64,000 bases of DNA from a virus. This document shows, in pieces, positions 17,022 to 25,262 of this stretch (the first letter of the stretch is position 1; each line of letters begins with the position of its first letter). Location of the stretch: positions 29,587-93,586 of IMG/VR virus record IMGVR_UViG_3300036861_000632. One strand, given 5' to 3'. The notes beneath the pieces are model-generated. The model saw only the letters and a program-made list of their open reading frames with translations. It had not been told where the DNA came from and ran no database searches. The translations under genes were made by a program, and so were the position numbers.

Positions 17022-18220
17022 AGCAACCCCGCTCTCTTTTCGACCCATGCGGCAAACGCTTCCACCTTCGCCGTGATCTCCGCCATTGCGGCCAGTCCCT
17101 TCTCGGTTTCGAGCGTCGGCAGTTGGATCATGCGGATGGCCACGGCCAGCACCATGAGCTTGTCCTTTTCCGGTGCCATCTTCGCCGCCTCGGCGGCAGC
17201 GCGGGCTTTTTTCTTCGCCTCGTCCTCGGCCCGTTTACGCTCGGCGAGTTCCGCCTCGGCCTTCTCGCGGGCTTCCCGCTCCGCTTTGTTCTTCGCCTCA
17301 ATCGCCTCGCGTTCTTTGACAGCAAGTTCCATCGCAGCGTCGCGTTCAGCTTTCACCTTTTTCTCGGCGGCTTCCATTGCGGCCCTCGCCTTCGCCAGTT
17401 CCCGTTGCAACAGCGCGGCGGCTTCGGCCTCGGCGGCGGCACGCTCCTTGTCGGCCTTCTCTTTCGCTTCGCGCGCGGCTTTGGCATCGGCTTCACGTTG
17501 CGCCTTCGCTGCCGCCTCAATCGCCTCGCGTTCGACACGGGCCTTCTCGGCGGCGATGGCGGCGGCTTCTTCGGCGGCCTTGCGGTCGGCGGCAGCCTTT
17601 TCCAATTCCGCCTTCAACCGTTCGTTCTCGATGCGCTGGGCTTCGATGCGGTCGGCTTCCGCCTTGGCCGCCGCCTCGGCATCCTGCTTTTCCTTCAACT
17701 CTCGTGCCAGCCGGACAGACTGGGCATCCTTCGCGTCCTGCAACACTTTGGCGTATTCCGCGTCGGGCATCTTGCCGAGATCAATCAGGATCGGCCCGCT
17801 CAACAGCGGCGTGATCTCCGCCGTTCGGGCCACGCGCTTTTCTTCCTCGATGCGCGCCTGTTCGCGTTCCTCGAATTGTTCCTGCTCCAACAGCCGCGTC
17901 TCCAGAGGCTCGATGGCTTCCTTGAGCTTCTTGGCCGCGCCATCAATCCGCTGCTTCTCGCGCAGGGCGGCTTCGCCAAGCTCCCGGCGCCGGTTCTCGA
18001 TCTCGACCCGGAGGTCTTTGAGCGCGAGCCGGGTCTGCCGGGCGAGCTTCATCTCGGCCTTCTGCGTTACGTCCGTGACGGTCAACGTCTCGGCGGTGAG
18101 TTTGAATTTCGCGACCTTCTGCTCGAAGGATTGCCAGATGTCCGGCAGATCGGCGCGTTTGGTGGGGAGTTCGGCGTCCTTGGGGACGAGTTCAACGGGG
18201 GCTTGTTCGGTTGCGGTCAT
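17018..18220 (-). CDS. Long coiled-coil protein of the recombination module
   Basis: A 400-residue protein. Residues about 65-340 are an unbroken run of Ala, Glu, Lys and Arg with heptad-like spacing, so a long coiled coil is nearly certain. The N-terminal 60 residues and a C-terminal cap of about 50 residues look folded. Proteins of this kind accompany phage recombination genes (related to DUF1351-type proteins), but no activity can be read from it. It lies between the Sak4-like ATPase (3-base gap) and the RecE-like exonuclease (4-base overlap), suggesting a partner or scaffold for one of them. Confidence 0.85.
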   Translation of the reverse strand: MTATEQAPVELVPKDAELPTKRADLPDIWQSFEQKVAKFKLTAETLTVTDVTQKAEMKLARQTRLALKDLRVEIENRRRELGEAALREKQRIDGAAKKLKEAIEPLETRLLEQEQFEEREQARIEEEKRVARTAEITPLLSGPILIDLGKMPDAEYAKVLQDAKDAQSVRLARELKEKQDAEAAAKAEADRIEAQRIENERLKAELEKAAADRKAAEEAAAIAAEKARVEREAIEAAAKAQREADAKAAREAKEKADKERAAAEAEAAALLQRELAKARAAMEAAEKKVKAERDAAMELAVKEREAIEAKNKAEREAREKAEAELAERKRAEDEAKKKARAAAEAAKMAPEKDKLMVLAVAIRMIQLPTLETEKGLAAMAEITAKVEAFAAWVEKRAGLL

Positions 18221-18223
18221 AGG

Positions 18224-19240
18224 TCATGTGTGTTTTTCGATTTGGGAAATCAACTCCAACAGGGCGGGTCTGCTGGTCGGAACCTTAGAGAGCGCCCAAG
18301 CTTCCAAGGGCTGATCCGGCATTATGAATCCCTTGTCGATCGCGTATTGGAACGCCCGATCCTTAAAGGGTTGCAGTTGCGCGATGAACCATGTGCGGGT
18401 TGCTTCCGTGGCTTCTTTGGGCGGGGCGGGCGTTGATGCGGCGGGTTGTGCGGTGGGCGCGGAGGTTGGTGGTTTGCCAGCGTTATTGCACCAAGCGGCG
18501 ATGGCCGCGCCGTGAGCTTGCGACATTCTCTCTGTTTCCGGCTTTGGCAGAATCGCACCCAGACTCGGATGGGAAATCTTGGCGTGCGGGTAGGGCATCC
18601 GAATCAATCCGCCCCTGCCTTCTTCCTGATAAGTCTCGAAGGCAATTAAGGCTTCAAAGATCAGCTTTTTGTCGAAAATCGGAAGCGTCGTTTTGCTCGT
18701 GACGATCTGCGACTTGCCCTTGTCGTCTTTGATGAGTTGTGATTTTTCCTCGCCGCGAAAGCAGCCGATGATCGGTATTTTTGCGCGCATCAGCTTGTCT
18801 TTGAAAACTTGCAGTCGCGCCTTGGGTTCTTTCCACGCGCGCCAGCTTGCCGCCTCGCGCTTGGCCCAATCGTTGCCAACCATGCGGTCAAGAATCTCCT
18901 CGTGCATCTCAAGGACTCCATCGGGGCCGGACCAGAGATGGCTGAGAGAGTCTATGACACCAACGTCGGCGTTGTTCTCCATCGTTTCAATCAGTTCGCA
19001 ATACCGTTCCGGTGTGAACGGCGGCTGGAAATCAATGTGGCTGAATCCGCCATCGACCTGATCGGCGCAAAGCAAAGCCCTTCCGTTTTCCGTGTCGCCA
19101 CAAACAACCCGGCCCTTGGGTCCGGCCATTCCGCGGGCCATCAAGAGTGCGCTCAGGCTTTTGCCGCCGCCTGTGCCGCCCCAAATGAAGATGAGCGGGA
19201 TGATCCCCTTGCGAGCGGCGGGTGTTATTGTGAATGGCAT
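18224..19240 (-). CDS. Sak4-like AAA ATPase for single-strand annealing
   Basis: A 338-residue RecA-fold ATPase of the phage Sak4/AAA_24 type, which promotes annealing of single strands. Walker A is GGTGGGKS at about residues 21-28 and Walker B is ValGlyValIleAspSer near residue 95; the following SerLeuSerHisLeuTrp is typical. The C-terminal 100 residues include an Ala/Pro-rich linker and a short helical domain. The first 17 residues are a variant of the same N-terminal segment carried by the neighbouring HNH protein, which overlaps this gene by 16 bases. This suggests that its start was rebuilt or replaced. Confidence 0.88.
   Translation of the reverse strand: MPFTITPAARKGIIPLIFIWGGTGGGKSLSALLMARGMAGPKGRVVCGDTENGRALLCADQVDGGFSHIDFQPPFTPERYCELIETMENNADVGVIDSLSHLWSGPDGVLEMHEEILDRMVGNDWAKREAASWRAWKEPKARLQVFKDKLMRAKIPIIGCFRGEEKSQLIKDDKGKSQIVTSKTTLPIFDKKLIFEALIAFETYQEEGRGGLIRMPYPHAKISHPSLGAILPKPETERMSQAHGAAIAAWCNNAGKPPTSAPTAQPAASTPAPPKEATEATRTWFIAQLQPFKDRAFQYAIDKGFIMPDQPLEAWALSKVPTSRPALLELISQIEKHT
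19196..19240 (-). repeat. Second copy of the ATPase N-terminal segment
   Basis: The first codons of the Sak4-like ATPase, beginning MetProPheThrIleThrProAla. This copy continues into the GGTGGGKS Walker A, while the other copy at 19,864-19,908 continues into the HNH protein. Confidence 0.7.
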
Positions 19241-19908
19241 GAATTTATTGGGGTTGTGAGTGTCCGGGTGTCAGCCCAGCCACGGTAGCTGCGCGCCAGA
19301 ATCGTCCCGGCTCCAATTCCTGTTTTGCGCCCCCACTCCGCCGCGGAAAGGGTAACTCCATTCAGCGTGAACAAGTGGTTCGACCGACGGTTGTTGGCTT
19401 GAGCCGTGCGGGTGGCCCATTCGCAATTATCAGGGTTGTATCCGTCATTGTTGTTCTTACGCTCGATGGTGTGTTTTGGGGTTGGCCTCGTTCCCATGTC
19501 GGCGAGAAAAGCGGCGAATGATTTCTGCCATCGGTCGCAAACCGTAATGCCCCTGCCTCCGTAGCGATGATAAACCGGGTTTCTTTTGTCCTGACACCTT
19601 TGCCGCATTGATGACCAAACCTTCCATTCCGCAGACTTGCCGTTTCTCCTTGAGCAGCAACCGTGAATCAGCTTTCGACTTGACGAGAGTTCGCTCTGGA
19701 GGCATCCGCAACTTGCGATCCTGCCAGATTTTATGTGATCCACGCGGATGAATTTTTCGGTGCCGCAATCGCATCGGCATTTGACCTTTTTCCGCCATGC
19801 GGCATCCTTTGTGAATTCCCGCAAGATCGTAAGGCGTCCAAATTTACCCTCAATCAACGGTTTAACCCCCGCGCGAGTGGCCGGCTTGATGGTGAATGAT
19901 TCGCTCAT
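19225..19908 (-). CDS. HNH endonuclease carrying an ATPase N-terminal segment
   Basis: About 227 residues from ATG 19,908, which overlaps the preceding stop (ATGA). Residues 1-19 match the usual N-terminus of the Sak4/AAA_24 ATPases, then the sequence switches to a Cys-rich zinc region (Cys44, 46, 48, 67, 69). Next comes an HNH-type core with YGGRGITVCDRW, a His at about 146 and AsnProAspAsnCysGluTrpAla, the hallmark of phage HNH/AP2-like homing nucleases. The C-terminal repeat (LeuSerAlaAlaGluTrpGlyArg, then a Gly-Trp turn) is a NUMOD-like DNA-binding helix. It very likely cuts a specific site in related phages and spreads by repair. Confidence 0.85.
   Translation of the reverse strand: MSESFTIKPATRAGVKPLIEGKFGRLTILREFTKDAAWRKKVKCRCDCGTEKFIRVDHIKSGRIASCGCLQSELSSSRKLIHGCCSRRNGKSAEWKVWSSMRQRCQDKRNPVYHRYGGRGITVCDRWQKSFAAFLADMGTRPTPKHTIERKNNNDGYNPDNCEWATRTAQANNRRSNHLFTLNGVTLSAAEWGRKTGIGAGTILARSYRGWADTRTLTTPINSCHSQ
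19864..19908 (-). repeat. First copy of the ATPase N-terminal segment, fused to HNH
   Basis: This stretch encodes the first 15 or so residues of the HNH protein, beginning MetSerGluSerPheThrIleLysProAla. It is the counterpart of 19,196-19,240 at the start of the Sak4-like ATPase. About 10 of 15 aligned residues are identical, but the DNA has diverged, so it is an old or foreign copy rather than a fresh duplication. Confidence 0.7.
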
Positions 19909-20384
19909 CGCCTGGCTCCTTTCTTCCGTTTCTCCTGCAACTCGACGACGCGCTTGGTCAGCTTTTCGACCTTCTCGCATTCGTGATTCAGCCGTGCCCG
20001 AAACACGGCGTTCTCGGCAATCAGTTCGTCGGCGCGGTTGCGGTTCAGCGCGATTTCATGCCGGAGCGTTTCCACGATGTCGCTGTGCCGCCGTTGGAAG
20101 AACGGCAGCGTTTCGTGGAGCAGCAGGAACCGGCGCGCGAATTCGGTGCGCAAGTGTTCCGAGACGGCATCAATCTGTTTCAGGTCGGCTGCCGATGTCT
20201 GGTCGCGGGATTCATCGGCGAGGTAGGCGTAGAGTTCTTCGGAGGTGATGAAGGGTTGCATTTGCGGCTTTGACAGTTGCGTGGTTGCGTAGCACTCGTC
20301 TGGATTCATGGCTGCTTTGGGTTTTGGTTCAAAAAGCGTTTGGTCGTTCCAGATTCCGATGTATTTCACTGGTGGGGTTCGCAT
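19905..20384 (-). CDS. Helical protein of unknown function
   Basis: A 159-residue protein with a coiled-coil-like helical half (about residues 85-155, rich in Glu, Arg and Leu) and a basic C-terminus (LysLysGlyAlaArgArg). ATG 20,384 lies one base after the upstream stop; ATG 20,309 is possible but less natural. It precedes the HNH gene with an ATGA overlap. Function unknown. Confidence 0.72.
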   Translation of the reverse strand: MRTPPVKYIGIWNDQTLFEPKPKAAMNPDECYATTQLSKPQMQPFITSEELYAYLADESRDQTSAADLKQIDAVSEHLRTEFARRFLLLHETLPFFQRRHSDIVETLRHEIALNRNRADELIAENAVFRARLNHECEKVEKLTKRVVELQEKRKKGARR

Positions 20385-20385
20385 G

Positions 20386-20580
20386 TCAGGTTGCTGACTG
20401 TAATACGGACGACCCGTTCCTGGCTACTTCTTTCGCAAACAAAACGGCAGGCTTGAGGCGATTTGCATTCTTCACCACGTCGCCAGCCGTATCAACCACG
20501 CAATAACGGCCAGATCGCCTGGGTTTCACGTTCTCGCGCAGGCAGATGTTGAGCTTGCCGATGGTGCGGATGATTTTCAT
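20386..20580 (-). CDS. Small basic protein of unknown function
   Basis: A 64-residue product from ATG 20,580, which overlaps the stop of the HNH-like gene (ATGA). The upstream part of the open frame is a shadow of that gene. The sequence has alternating basic and hydrophobic residues (LysIleIleArgThrIleGlyLys) and looks beta-rich. No family recognised. Confidence 0.65.
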   Translation of the reverse strand: MKIIRTIGKLNICLRENVKPRRSGRYCVVDTAGDVVKNANRLKPAVLFAKEVARNGSSVLQSAT

Positions 20581-21026
20581 GTGGCTGGTTCGCCCACCGA
20601 CCAGTCCGGGTCGCCATTGGCGTCCGTCTTGATGCCTGGACGGCCGGGGTAATCCGCAAAGGCCGCCCGGCTGTTTTCGGAGAGCGTAAGGCACTCGATG
20701 TTGTCCAGCGTGTAGCCCTTGGTACTATCCTTGCGGTTGATGGAAAAACAGTGGGCCTTCTTGCCGGACATGATCCGGTAGCCCGTGTCGTGCGCGAACT
20801 TCTCGAATTGCTCGCGGGTCAGCTTGAAGTCGTGCCCGCGTTCCTTCGCGCGATTGCGCAGCTTGGCGAAGGCATAGGAGAGCGGATGATTCTCGCGCCA
20901 CTGACGCGCGCGACATTTGCCGCATTTGGGCGACTTCTCGGACAACTGCACGATGTTCCGGCAGTACTTCGTGCAACACTTCTTGGGGAAGGTTGAGCGG
21001 GGGAGATGGATCAGGGGGCGGGTCAT
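20577..21026 (-). CDS. HNH-like endonuclease with N-terminal zinc finger
   Basis: A 149-residue protein. The N-terminal part holds Cys17, Cys18, Cys22, Cys35 and Cys38, a probable zinc site. The C-terminal half has PheSerIleAsnArgLysAspSer followed by GlyTyrThrLeuAspAsnIleGluCys, the beta-alpha pattern of HNH/NUMOD-type homing nucleases where an Asn-Arg-Asp element replaces the His. It differs from the other HNH protein 700 bases away, so the replication-recombination border carries two unrelated homing-type genes. It could also be a resolvase-like structural nuclease; target unknown. Confidence 0.65.
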   Translation of the reverse strand: MTRPLIHLPRSTFPKKCCTKYCRNIVQLSEKSPKCGKCRARQWRENHPLSYAFAKLRNRAKERGHDFKLTREQFEKFAHDTGYRIMSGKKAHCFSINRKDSTKGYTLDNIECLTLSENSRAAFADYPGRPGIKTDANGDPDWSVGEPAT

Positions 21027-21220
21027 GCGGCTTCTTTCGATCTCGCCAGAATGCGTTGAATGTCCAGATCGTTCGCGCAGGCCGCGAGCATCACCCCATC
21101 CGCCTCCGTCAAGTCGCCGTGCGGTGCTTCGAGCAGTTCAAAATAAAGTCGCGCCTTTGCCAGCACGATTTTTTCTCGCGGGGTCATCTCGGCCATTTGT
21201 TTGCGGAAAAAGTCGGGCAT
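21023..21220 (-). CDS. Small protein of unknown function
   Basis: A 65-residue protein from ATG 21,220, two bases after the DnaB stop. It is helical with an acidic C-terminal half (LeuThrGluAlaAspGly). Both ends overlap or abut neighbours in the usual way (ATGA with the HNH-like gene), supporting translation. No family recognised. Confidence 0.68.
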   Translation of the reverse strand: MPDFFRKQMAEMTPREKIVLAKARLYFELLEAPHGDLTEADGVMLAACANDLDIQRILARSKEAA

Positions 21221-21221
21221 G

Positions 21222-22652
21222 TCAGATGTCACTAGGCACATCGTCGCTGGAGACTTTGGAGGCTGTCTCGAAGCGGGTGAAACTTTTGAGGAAGGTGAAA
21301 TGCAGGTCGCCACAGCAGCCATTTCTTTGCTTCGCTATCAGAAGGTTCACCTGCTCGGTGTCACTGTAAATGTCGCCTTCCTCTGCGTTTGGCCGGTACA
21401 GCAACCCTACCAAATCAGCATCCGCTTCAATCTGGCCAGATTGACGCAAATCGCTGAGTTTCGGCTTTGCGCCCGCCTCTCGTTTTTCGATCTCCCGGTT
21501 TAGCTGGCAGAGAACCACCACTGGAATATTGAGTTCCTTGGCGAGTCCCTTGATCCCGCGGGAGATGTCGGCGGTTTCCTGCTCCTTGTTCTCGGCACGC
21601 CGGTCTGTCGAGTGCAACAGTTGCAGGTAGTCAACGACGAGCAGCTTGATTCCGTGCTGCTGCTGCATTCTGCGGGCCTTGGCGCGAAGTTGCAGGATGG
21701 AAAGCCCGCTGGAGTCGTCGATGTAGATGGGTGATTCGCCGATCTTTCCGGCGGCGTTGGTGATCCGAGGAAAATCCCGCTCCGCGAGGAATCCTTCGCG
21801 CACGTTGCGCACGTTCACCCGGCCGCAGGAACAGATCATCCGCAGGACAAGTGAATCCGCGGTCATTTCGAGGCTGAAAATTCCGACGGGGAGCTTGAGT
21901 TCAAGGGCGACGTGCTCGGCGATATTCATTGCCATCGAAGTTTTTCCAAGACCGGGCCTCGCCGCTATCACAATCATGTCCCCCGGATGCAGTCCCGTCG
22001 TGATCTTGTCGAAATCGCTGAACCCGGTGGACAACCCCGTGACGGCGCCTTGGTTCTGGTGATACTTCTCAATCGTATCGACGGCCTTGTGGACGAGTAG
22101 TTTGATGGGCAGGGTGCCGGTGCCGCGATCGCGCTCCTGACTCAGCTTGAGCACATCGGTTTCAAATTCGTCCAGCACTTCGTCCGTCTCGCCCTGATAC
22201 TCGTAAGCCCGGCCCACGAACTCCGTGCATACGCGGATGGATTTTCGCAGGACGTACTTGTCCCATACGATGTCGAGATAGTATTCAATGGATGATGCCG
22301 ACGGCACGGCGTCGGGCAGGGCGGCGAGATACGAGAGGCCGCCGACGGATTCGAGTTGGTTCTTGTCCTTGAGGCGCTGCGAGAGGGTGACGAGATCAAT
22401 GGTGATCCGGGCGTCGAACATGGCGACCAGTTCATCGAAAACGGTTTGGTGTCGAAGGTCGTATAGCTGGTCGCTGTTCTTGATACGCTCGATGGCGATG
22501 GGCAGGGAGACGGCGGGGTCGAGCAAGAGGCAGCCGATCACGGCTTGTTCCGCCTCGGTTGACGATGGGGGAAGTCTTTCAAGGCGCGAGAGATCAATCG
22601 GATGATCCCCGCGTCGGCGCGAGGCTCTAAGGTCTGTGGGTTCGTCGCTCAT
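21222..22652 (-). CDS. dnaB: DnaB-type replicative helicase
   Basis: About 476 residues, the length of bacterial DnaB, the hexameric 5'-3' helicase that opens the fork. The N-terminal domain (SerThrGluAlaGluGlnAlaValIleGly region, about residues 30-45) is typical. The RecA-like domain has AlaArgProGlyLeuGlyLysThr (about 232-239, Walker A) and LeuLeuValValAspTyrLeuGlnLeu (about 340-348, Walker B). A conserved LysGlnArgAsnGly arginine-finger segment is near the end. I start at ATG 22,652 because it overlaps the upstream stop (ATGA). No intein is inserted. It probably works with the initiator-like protein encoded just upstream. Confidence 0.95.
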   Translation of the reverse strand: MSDEPTDLRASRRRGDHPIDLSRLERLPPSSTEAEQAVIGCLLLDPAVSLPIAIERIKNSDQLYDLRHQTVFDELVAMFDARITIDLVTLSQRLKDKNQLESVGGLSYLAALPDAVPSASSIEYYLDIVWDKYVLRKSIRVCTEFVGRAYEYQGETDEVLDEFETDVLKLSQERDRGTGTLPIKLLVHKAVDTIEKYHQNQGAVTGLSTGFSDFDKITTGLHPGDMIVIAARPGLGKTSMAMNIAEHVALELKLPVGIFSLEMTADSLVLRMICSCGRVNVRNVREGFLAERDFPRITNAAGKIGESPIYIDDSSGLSILQLRAKARRMQQQHGIKLLVVDYLQLLHSTDRRAENKEQETADISRGIKGLAKELNIPVVVLCQLNREIEKREAGAKPKLSDLRQSGQIEADADLVGLLYRPNAEEGDIYSDTEQVNLLIAKQRNGCCGDLHFTFLKSFTRFETASKVSSDDVPSDI

Positions 22653-22906
22653 TGCTCTTTCCAATTCCTGATGGACAGGAGCCGCCCGGCACCGTCCATC
22701 GTGACCACCTTGGTCAAGCGCAGGGGTACATGCTGAAACGTCGGCAGGTTTTTGTTTCGTGGTCGTGGCACGTCGAAGGAGAACGTGACGTACCAGCGCC
22801 GCCGGGCGGTGTAAATTTCTTCCAAGAGCAGGCGGACGCCGGGGAATACATGCCGGCAGTGATGGCGGGCGAGACGAATGAACTTTTTGGATTCAGGGAT
22901 GGTCAT
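22649..22906 (-). CDS. Small beta-rich protein of unknown function
   Basis: An 85-residue protein from ATG 22,906 (ATGA overlap with the preceding stop). The middle has alternating aromatic and basic residues (ArgArgTrpTyrValThrPheSer) as in small beta-barrel folds. It sits between the DnaB gene and a 301-residue gene of unknown role. Single-stranded DNA binding is a possibility, without direct motif support. Confidence 0.65.
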   Translation of the reverse strand: MTIPESKKFIRLARHHCRHVFPGVRLLLEEIYTARRRWYVTFSFDVPRPRNKNLPTFQHVPLRLTKVVTMDGAGRLLSIRNWKEQ

Positions 22907-23808
22907 GGGTTTGTTTTGGCATTCAGTTTCCGTCGGTCGCTTTTTGCCGCTTCCGAATACCAGTAGGCCGGGGTGTTTCCAGCCCCAGGCCACCAAGGAC
23001 GGTAGCCTTCCGGCGCTCTCTGGATTTCCGGCTTAGGTTTGGTGGCGCAGCTTTTCTCCATTCTGCCAAAGCAGTTGAAATCAATGTCCCGCACGTTGGT
23101 CGGTCTGAGCAGATCCAGGATCGTCGATTTCAAGGCGCGGTCGCACTTTCGTTTGAATGGATTGCCGCGCACTTGCAGTTCCGCCCGGTTCATCTTTGGA
23201 AGCACATGGCCGAGTTTATTGGTTCTGAACTGACGCATCCACCACAGCAGGCCACGGCTCAAGTTGTCGCCACTGTCCTTGTGCTCCGGCCTGCGTTTGT
23301 AAAGCCCGAAGATTCTTCCCTTTTTGTCCGGCCCATAGGCGTACACCAGCGTTTCATCTGGATCATCCTTTTTCGTTGTTCCCAGCGTATAGAGTTTGCC
23401 TCCCTCTTGTCGCCACCAGCGCAATGTCCCGGCATCCAATCTGCGGATAAATCGCGCCCGGCCAATGTCGCATTCCAGCTTGACGCCAACCGCCTTGGTA
23501 AAGCGCACACCAAAGCTCAGTTCAATCTGATGCGCGGTGCGGCGCTCCGGCCAGCCGCCCAGGTAGGGAGTGACGCCAAGATACAGCCCTTTGATCGGCG
23601 TGGTCAGGCACCACGACATGAGGTTCTTGTAATCGTCACTGCCCTGGTTCGGCCAGCCAAAGCGGCGCAGCATGTAACAGGCGAGCCACGGGCCGGGCAT
23701 TTCTTCGCCGAAGACTTCCAAGGCCAGCTTCCCGGCGTCTCCCGCGTGGCCGCTGTCCCACCTTGGTTTATCCGGCGCCGAAGTGATGAAGGATGTTTTT
23801 TTGTTCAT
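22903..23808 (-). CDS. Protein of unknown function in the replication module
   Basis: A 301-residue soluble protein, strongly basic in its second half with a run of ArgTrpTrp and LysArgLysCys features, and four or five scattered Cys. It lies between the initiator-like gene and DnaB, so a primase-like or loader role would fit the position, but no primase (TOPRIM or AEP) motif is visible. ATGA overlap at its end with the next gene. Confidence 0.75.
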   Translation of the reverse strand: MNKKTSFITSAPDKPRWDSGHAGDAGKLALEVFGEEMPGPWLACYMLRRFGWPNQGSDDYKNLMSWCLTTPIKGLYLGVTPYLGGWPERRTAHQIELSFGVRFTKAVGVKLECDIGRARFIRRLDAGTLRWWRQEGGKLYTLGTTKKDDPDETLVYAYGPDKKGRIFGLYKRRPEHKDSGDNLSRGLLWWMRQFRTNKLGHVLPKMNRAELQVRGNPFKRKCDRALKSTILDLLRPTNVRDIDFNCFGRMEKSCATKPKPEIQRAPEGYRPWWPGAGNTPAYWYSEAAKSDRRKLNAKTNP

Positions 23809-24035
23809 TGGAATTTGCGGTTTAAGGACGCGCCAGTTGAACTTGCCCCCTCAATCAGCCGCACGACCCGCCGCAGGCACCAGACGCAATCGCATTCGCT
23901 GAGTTGGCCGAGGTCTTCCTGCCAGTGCTTGCCGCGCTTGAGCCGTCCGCCGCCGCACAGGGGCAGCCCCGCCTTGGCGATGTGCCGGCGGGCGCGCGGA
24001 GAGTTGATACGGCTGATGAGGTTTAGTCCTGGCAT
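23805..24035 (-). CDS. Small Cys-rich basic protein
   Basis: A 76-residue protein with CysAspCys followed three residues later by CysLeu, a possible compact metal site, preceded by a basic Arg-rich N-terminus. It overlaps the next gene by 4 bases. Function unknown. Confidence 0.62.
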   Translation of the reverse strand: MPGLNLISRINSPRARRHIAKAGLPLCGGGRLKRGKHWQEDLGQLSECDCVWCLRRVVRLIEGASSTGASLNRKFQ

Positions 24036-24036
24036 A

Positions 24037-24939
24037 CTACTTTCCTTTTTTGATGATCTTCTGCCTGAGTTCTTCGATCTGCTTGGATAGCTGTTTGATT
24101 TCAGCCGCCGCTTCCGGTTTTATCATGTCGTGAAAGGTGCCCGCCGGCCGGAATGTCTTTTTTTCCTCAATGGCGATTTGTTCTTTGATGCGCGCGATCT
24201 GCGCCTCCATGTCCCGCACTGTGGTTTCGTATAATCGTGGTGATTGCGCAGACAGTTGTTTCTTTTCGTAATTGATCGTCCACTTGGTCAGCGCGGAGGA
24301 AAGTTTGATGTAGTAACCGCCCACCCGCCAGCCGTGCATGTCGTAGTGCGCGAAGAACAACTTGAGTTCCTGATCCGGCAAATCCTTCGCCTCCGGCATG
24401 GCCCTTACCTCGTCCAGCGTGGGAATGGTGAACGGGTTTACGGTCGCATCCGGCGGAACGTATTTCACATCGTCGAGCACGCCGGGGTAAAGTTCCCTGA
24501 AGGTATCCACCAGCCCGTGCTTGTGGAGCAGGCCGATGACGGGACGGTGCGTGGAACAGGTTTGCGTGAGCTTGCCGACGTTCTTCTCCGCTTCCTGATT
24601 CTCGACCTTCCAGGTCAGCCACACGAAGGGGATGAACTTGATGAGCCACCATTTGTTGCCGCGAATTATCATCACCTGCTTGCGCGCCTCGCATTTCTCC
24701 CCGATCAGATGTTCCGGGGGCGCGTTGAGTTCTTCGAGGAACGCCTTCCAGTCGATCTTGCGGGGCGGGTCCGTGCGGTGGAAGCCACAGCGGAACTCGG
24801 CCAGCTTGTAGTTCGGTTCCCACACGCCCGCGGCGTCGCAGGTGCCGCGGATGTACTTGAGGAGCAACTTGGAGTCCGGCATCAAACCCATGAACCATTC
24901 GTCTTCCCACTCCTCGGTGGCGGTCGGGCGCTTTGGCAT
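24037..24939 (-). CDS. Phage replication organiser / initiator-like protein
   Basis: A 300-residue protein. The N-terminus (TrpGluAspGluTrpPheMetGlyLeu, then LeuLeuLysTyrIleArgGlyThrCysAspAlaAlaGlyValTrp) has the winged-helix pattern of phage replisome organisers. The C-terminal segment (GlnGluLeuLysLeuPhePheAlaHisTyrAspMetHisGlyTrp) matches the conserved helix that such proteins use to contact helicase or fork. A long charged helix follows (about residues 235-298). Placed two genes upstream of DnaB, it probably recruits the helicase to an origin. Other wHTH regulators are the alternative. Confidence 0.75.
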   Translation of the reverse strand: MPKRPTATEEWEDEWFMGLMPDSKLLLKYIRGTCDAAGVWEPNYKLAEFRCGFHRTDPPRKIDWKAFLEELNAPPEHLIGEKCEARKQVMIIRGNKWWLIKFIPFVWLTWKVENQEAEKNVGKLTQTCSTHRPVIGLLHKHGLVDTFRELYPGVLDDVKYVPPDATVNPFTIPTLDEVRAMPEAKDLPDQELKLFFAHYDMHGWRVGGYYIKLSSALTKWTINYEKKQLSAQSPRLYETTVRDMEAQIARIKEQIAIEEKKTFRPAGTFHDMIKPEAAAEIKQLSKQIEELRQKIIKKGK

Positions 24940-24984
24940 ACGCTATACGCATTGCCGATTTTGGTTGTGTGCGGACATGGCAGC

Positions 24985-25236
24985 TTACGTTGTGATGGCC
25001 TTCTTGAAGACCGGCATGAGTCCGCGCCGGAGATACTTTTCGAGCACGTATTTTTGCGTGACTTTCGGATCGTTGGCGGTCCCGCCCGCCTCGATGTTCT
25101 CGTGCTTGAAGGCCGCGAGCAGCATTTCGCGCACGGGTTCGCTCGCCTCATAGCAGAAGATGAACCGGCCGTCGGGCGTCTTGGAGAACGGCTTTTTGTC
25201 GTTGTTGCGGGAAGATTTCTCCGAATCGGTTGGCAT
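24985..25236 (-). CDS. Small protein of unknown function
   Basis: An 83-residue protein with a basic, Ser-rich N-terminus and a helical C-terminal half. Its ATG (25,236) is 8 bases downstream, in the direction of transcription, of an 18-bp inverted repeat, in one of the few gaps in this arm. It begins the replication module and may be expressed from its own promoter. Confidence 0.65.
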   Translation of the reverse strand: MPTDSEKSSRNNDKKPFSKTPDGRFIFCYEASEPVREMLLAAFKHENIEAGGTANDPKVTQKYVLEKYLRRGLMPVFKKAITT

Positions 25237-25244
25237 GGGTTTGT

Positions 25245-25262
25245 TAATACAGTTTTGTATTA
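25245..25262. promoter_or_regulatory. 18-bp perfect inverted repeat upstream of the replication module
   Basis: Arms TAATACA and TGTATTA with a 4-base spacer. It lies in the 48-base gap between the 75-residue gene and the 83-residue gene, immediately before the latter's ATG on the minus strand. A short AT-rich dyad in a GC-rich operon is a good candidate operator. On the minus strand a weak TTGCCT..TGTATT promoter pair with a 16-base spacer can be drawn across it. Confidence 0.5.

Noticed and set aside
15981-18314. A 777-codon open frame on the plus strand rich in Ser, Ala, Phe and Arg
   Set aside because: It is the reverse reading of the coiled-coil and exonuclease genes, whose Ala/Glu/Lys codons give Ser/Ala/Phe-rich shadows.
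17009-18436. A long plus-strand frame rich in Leu, Phe, Gly and Arg
   Set aside because: Shadow of the coiled-coil gene; no start context and no family resemblance.
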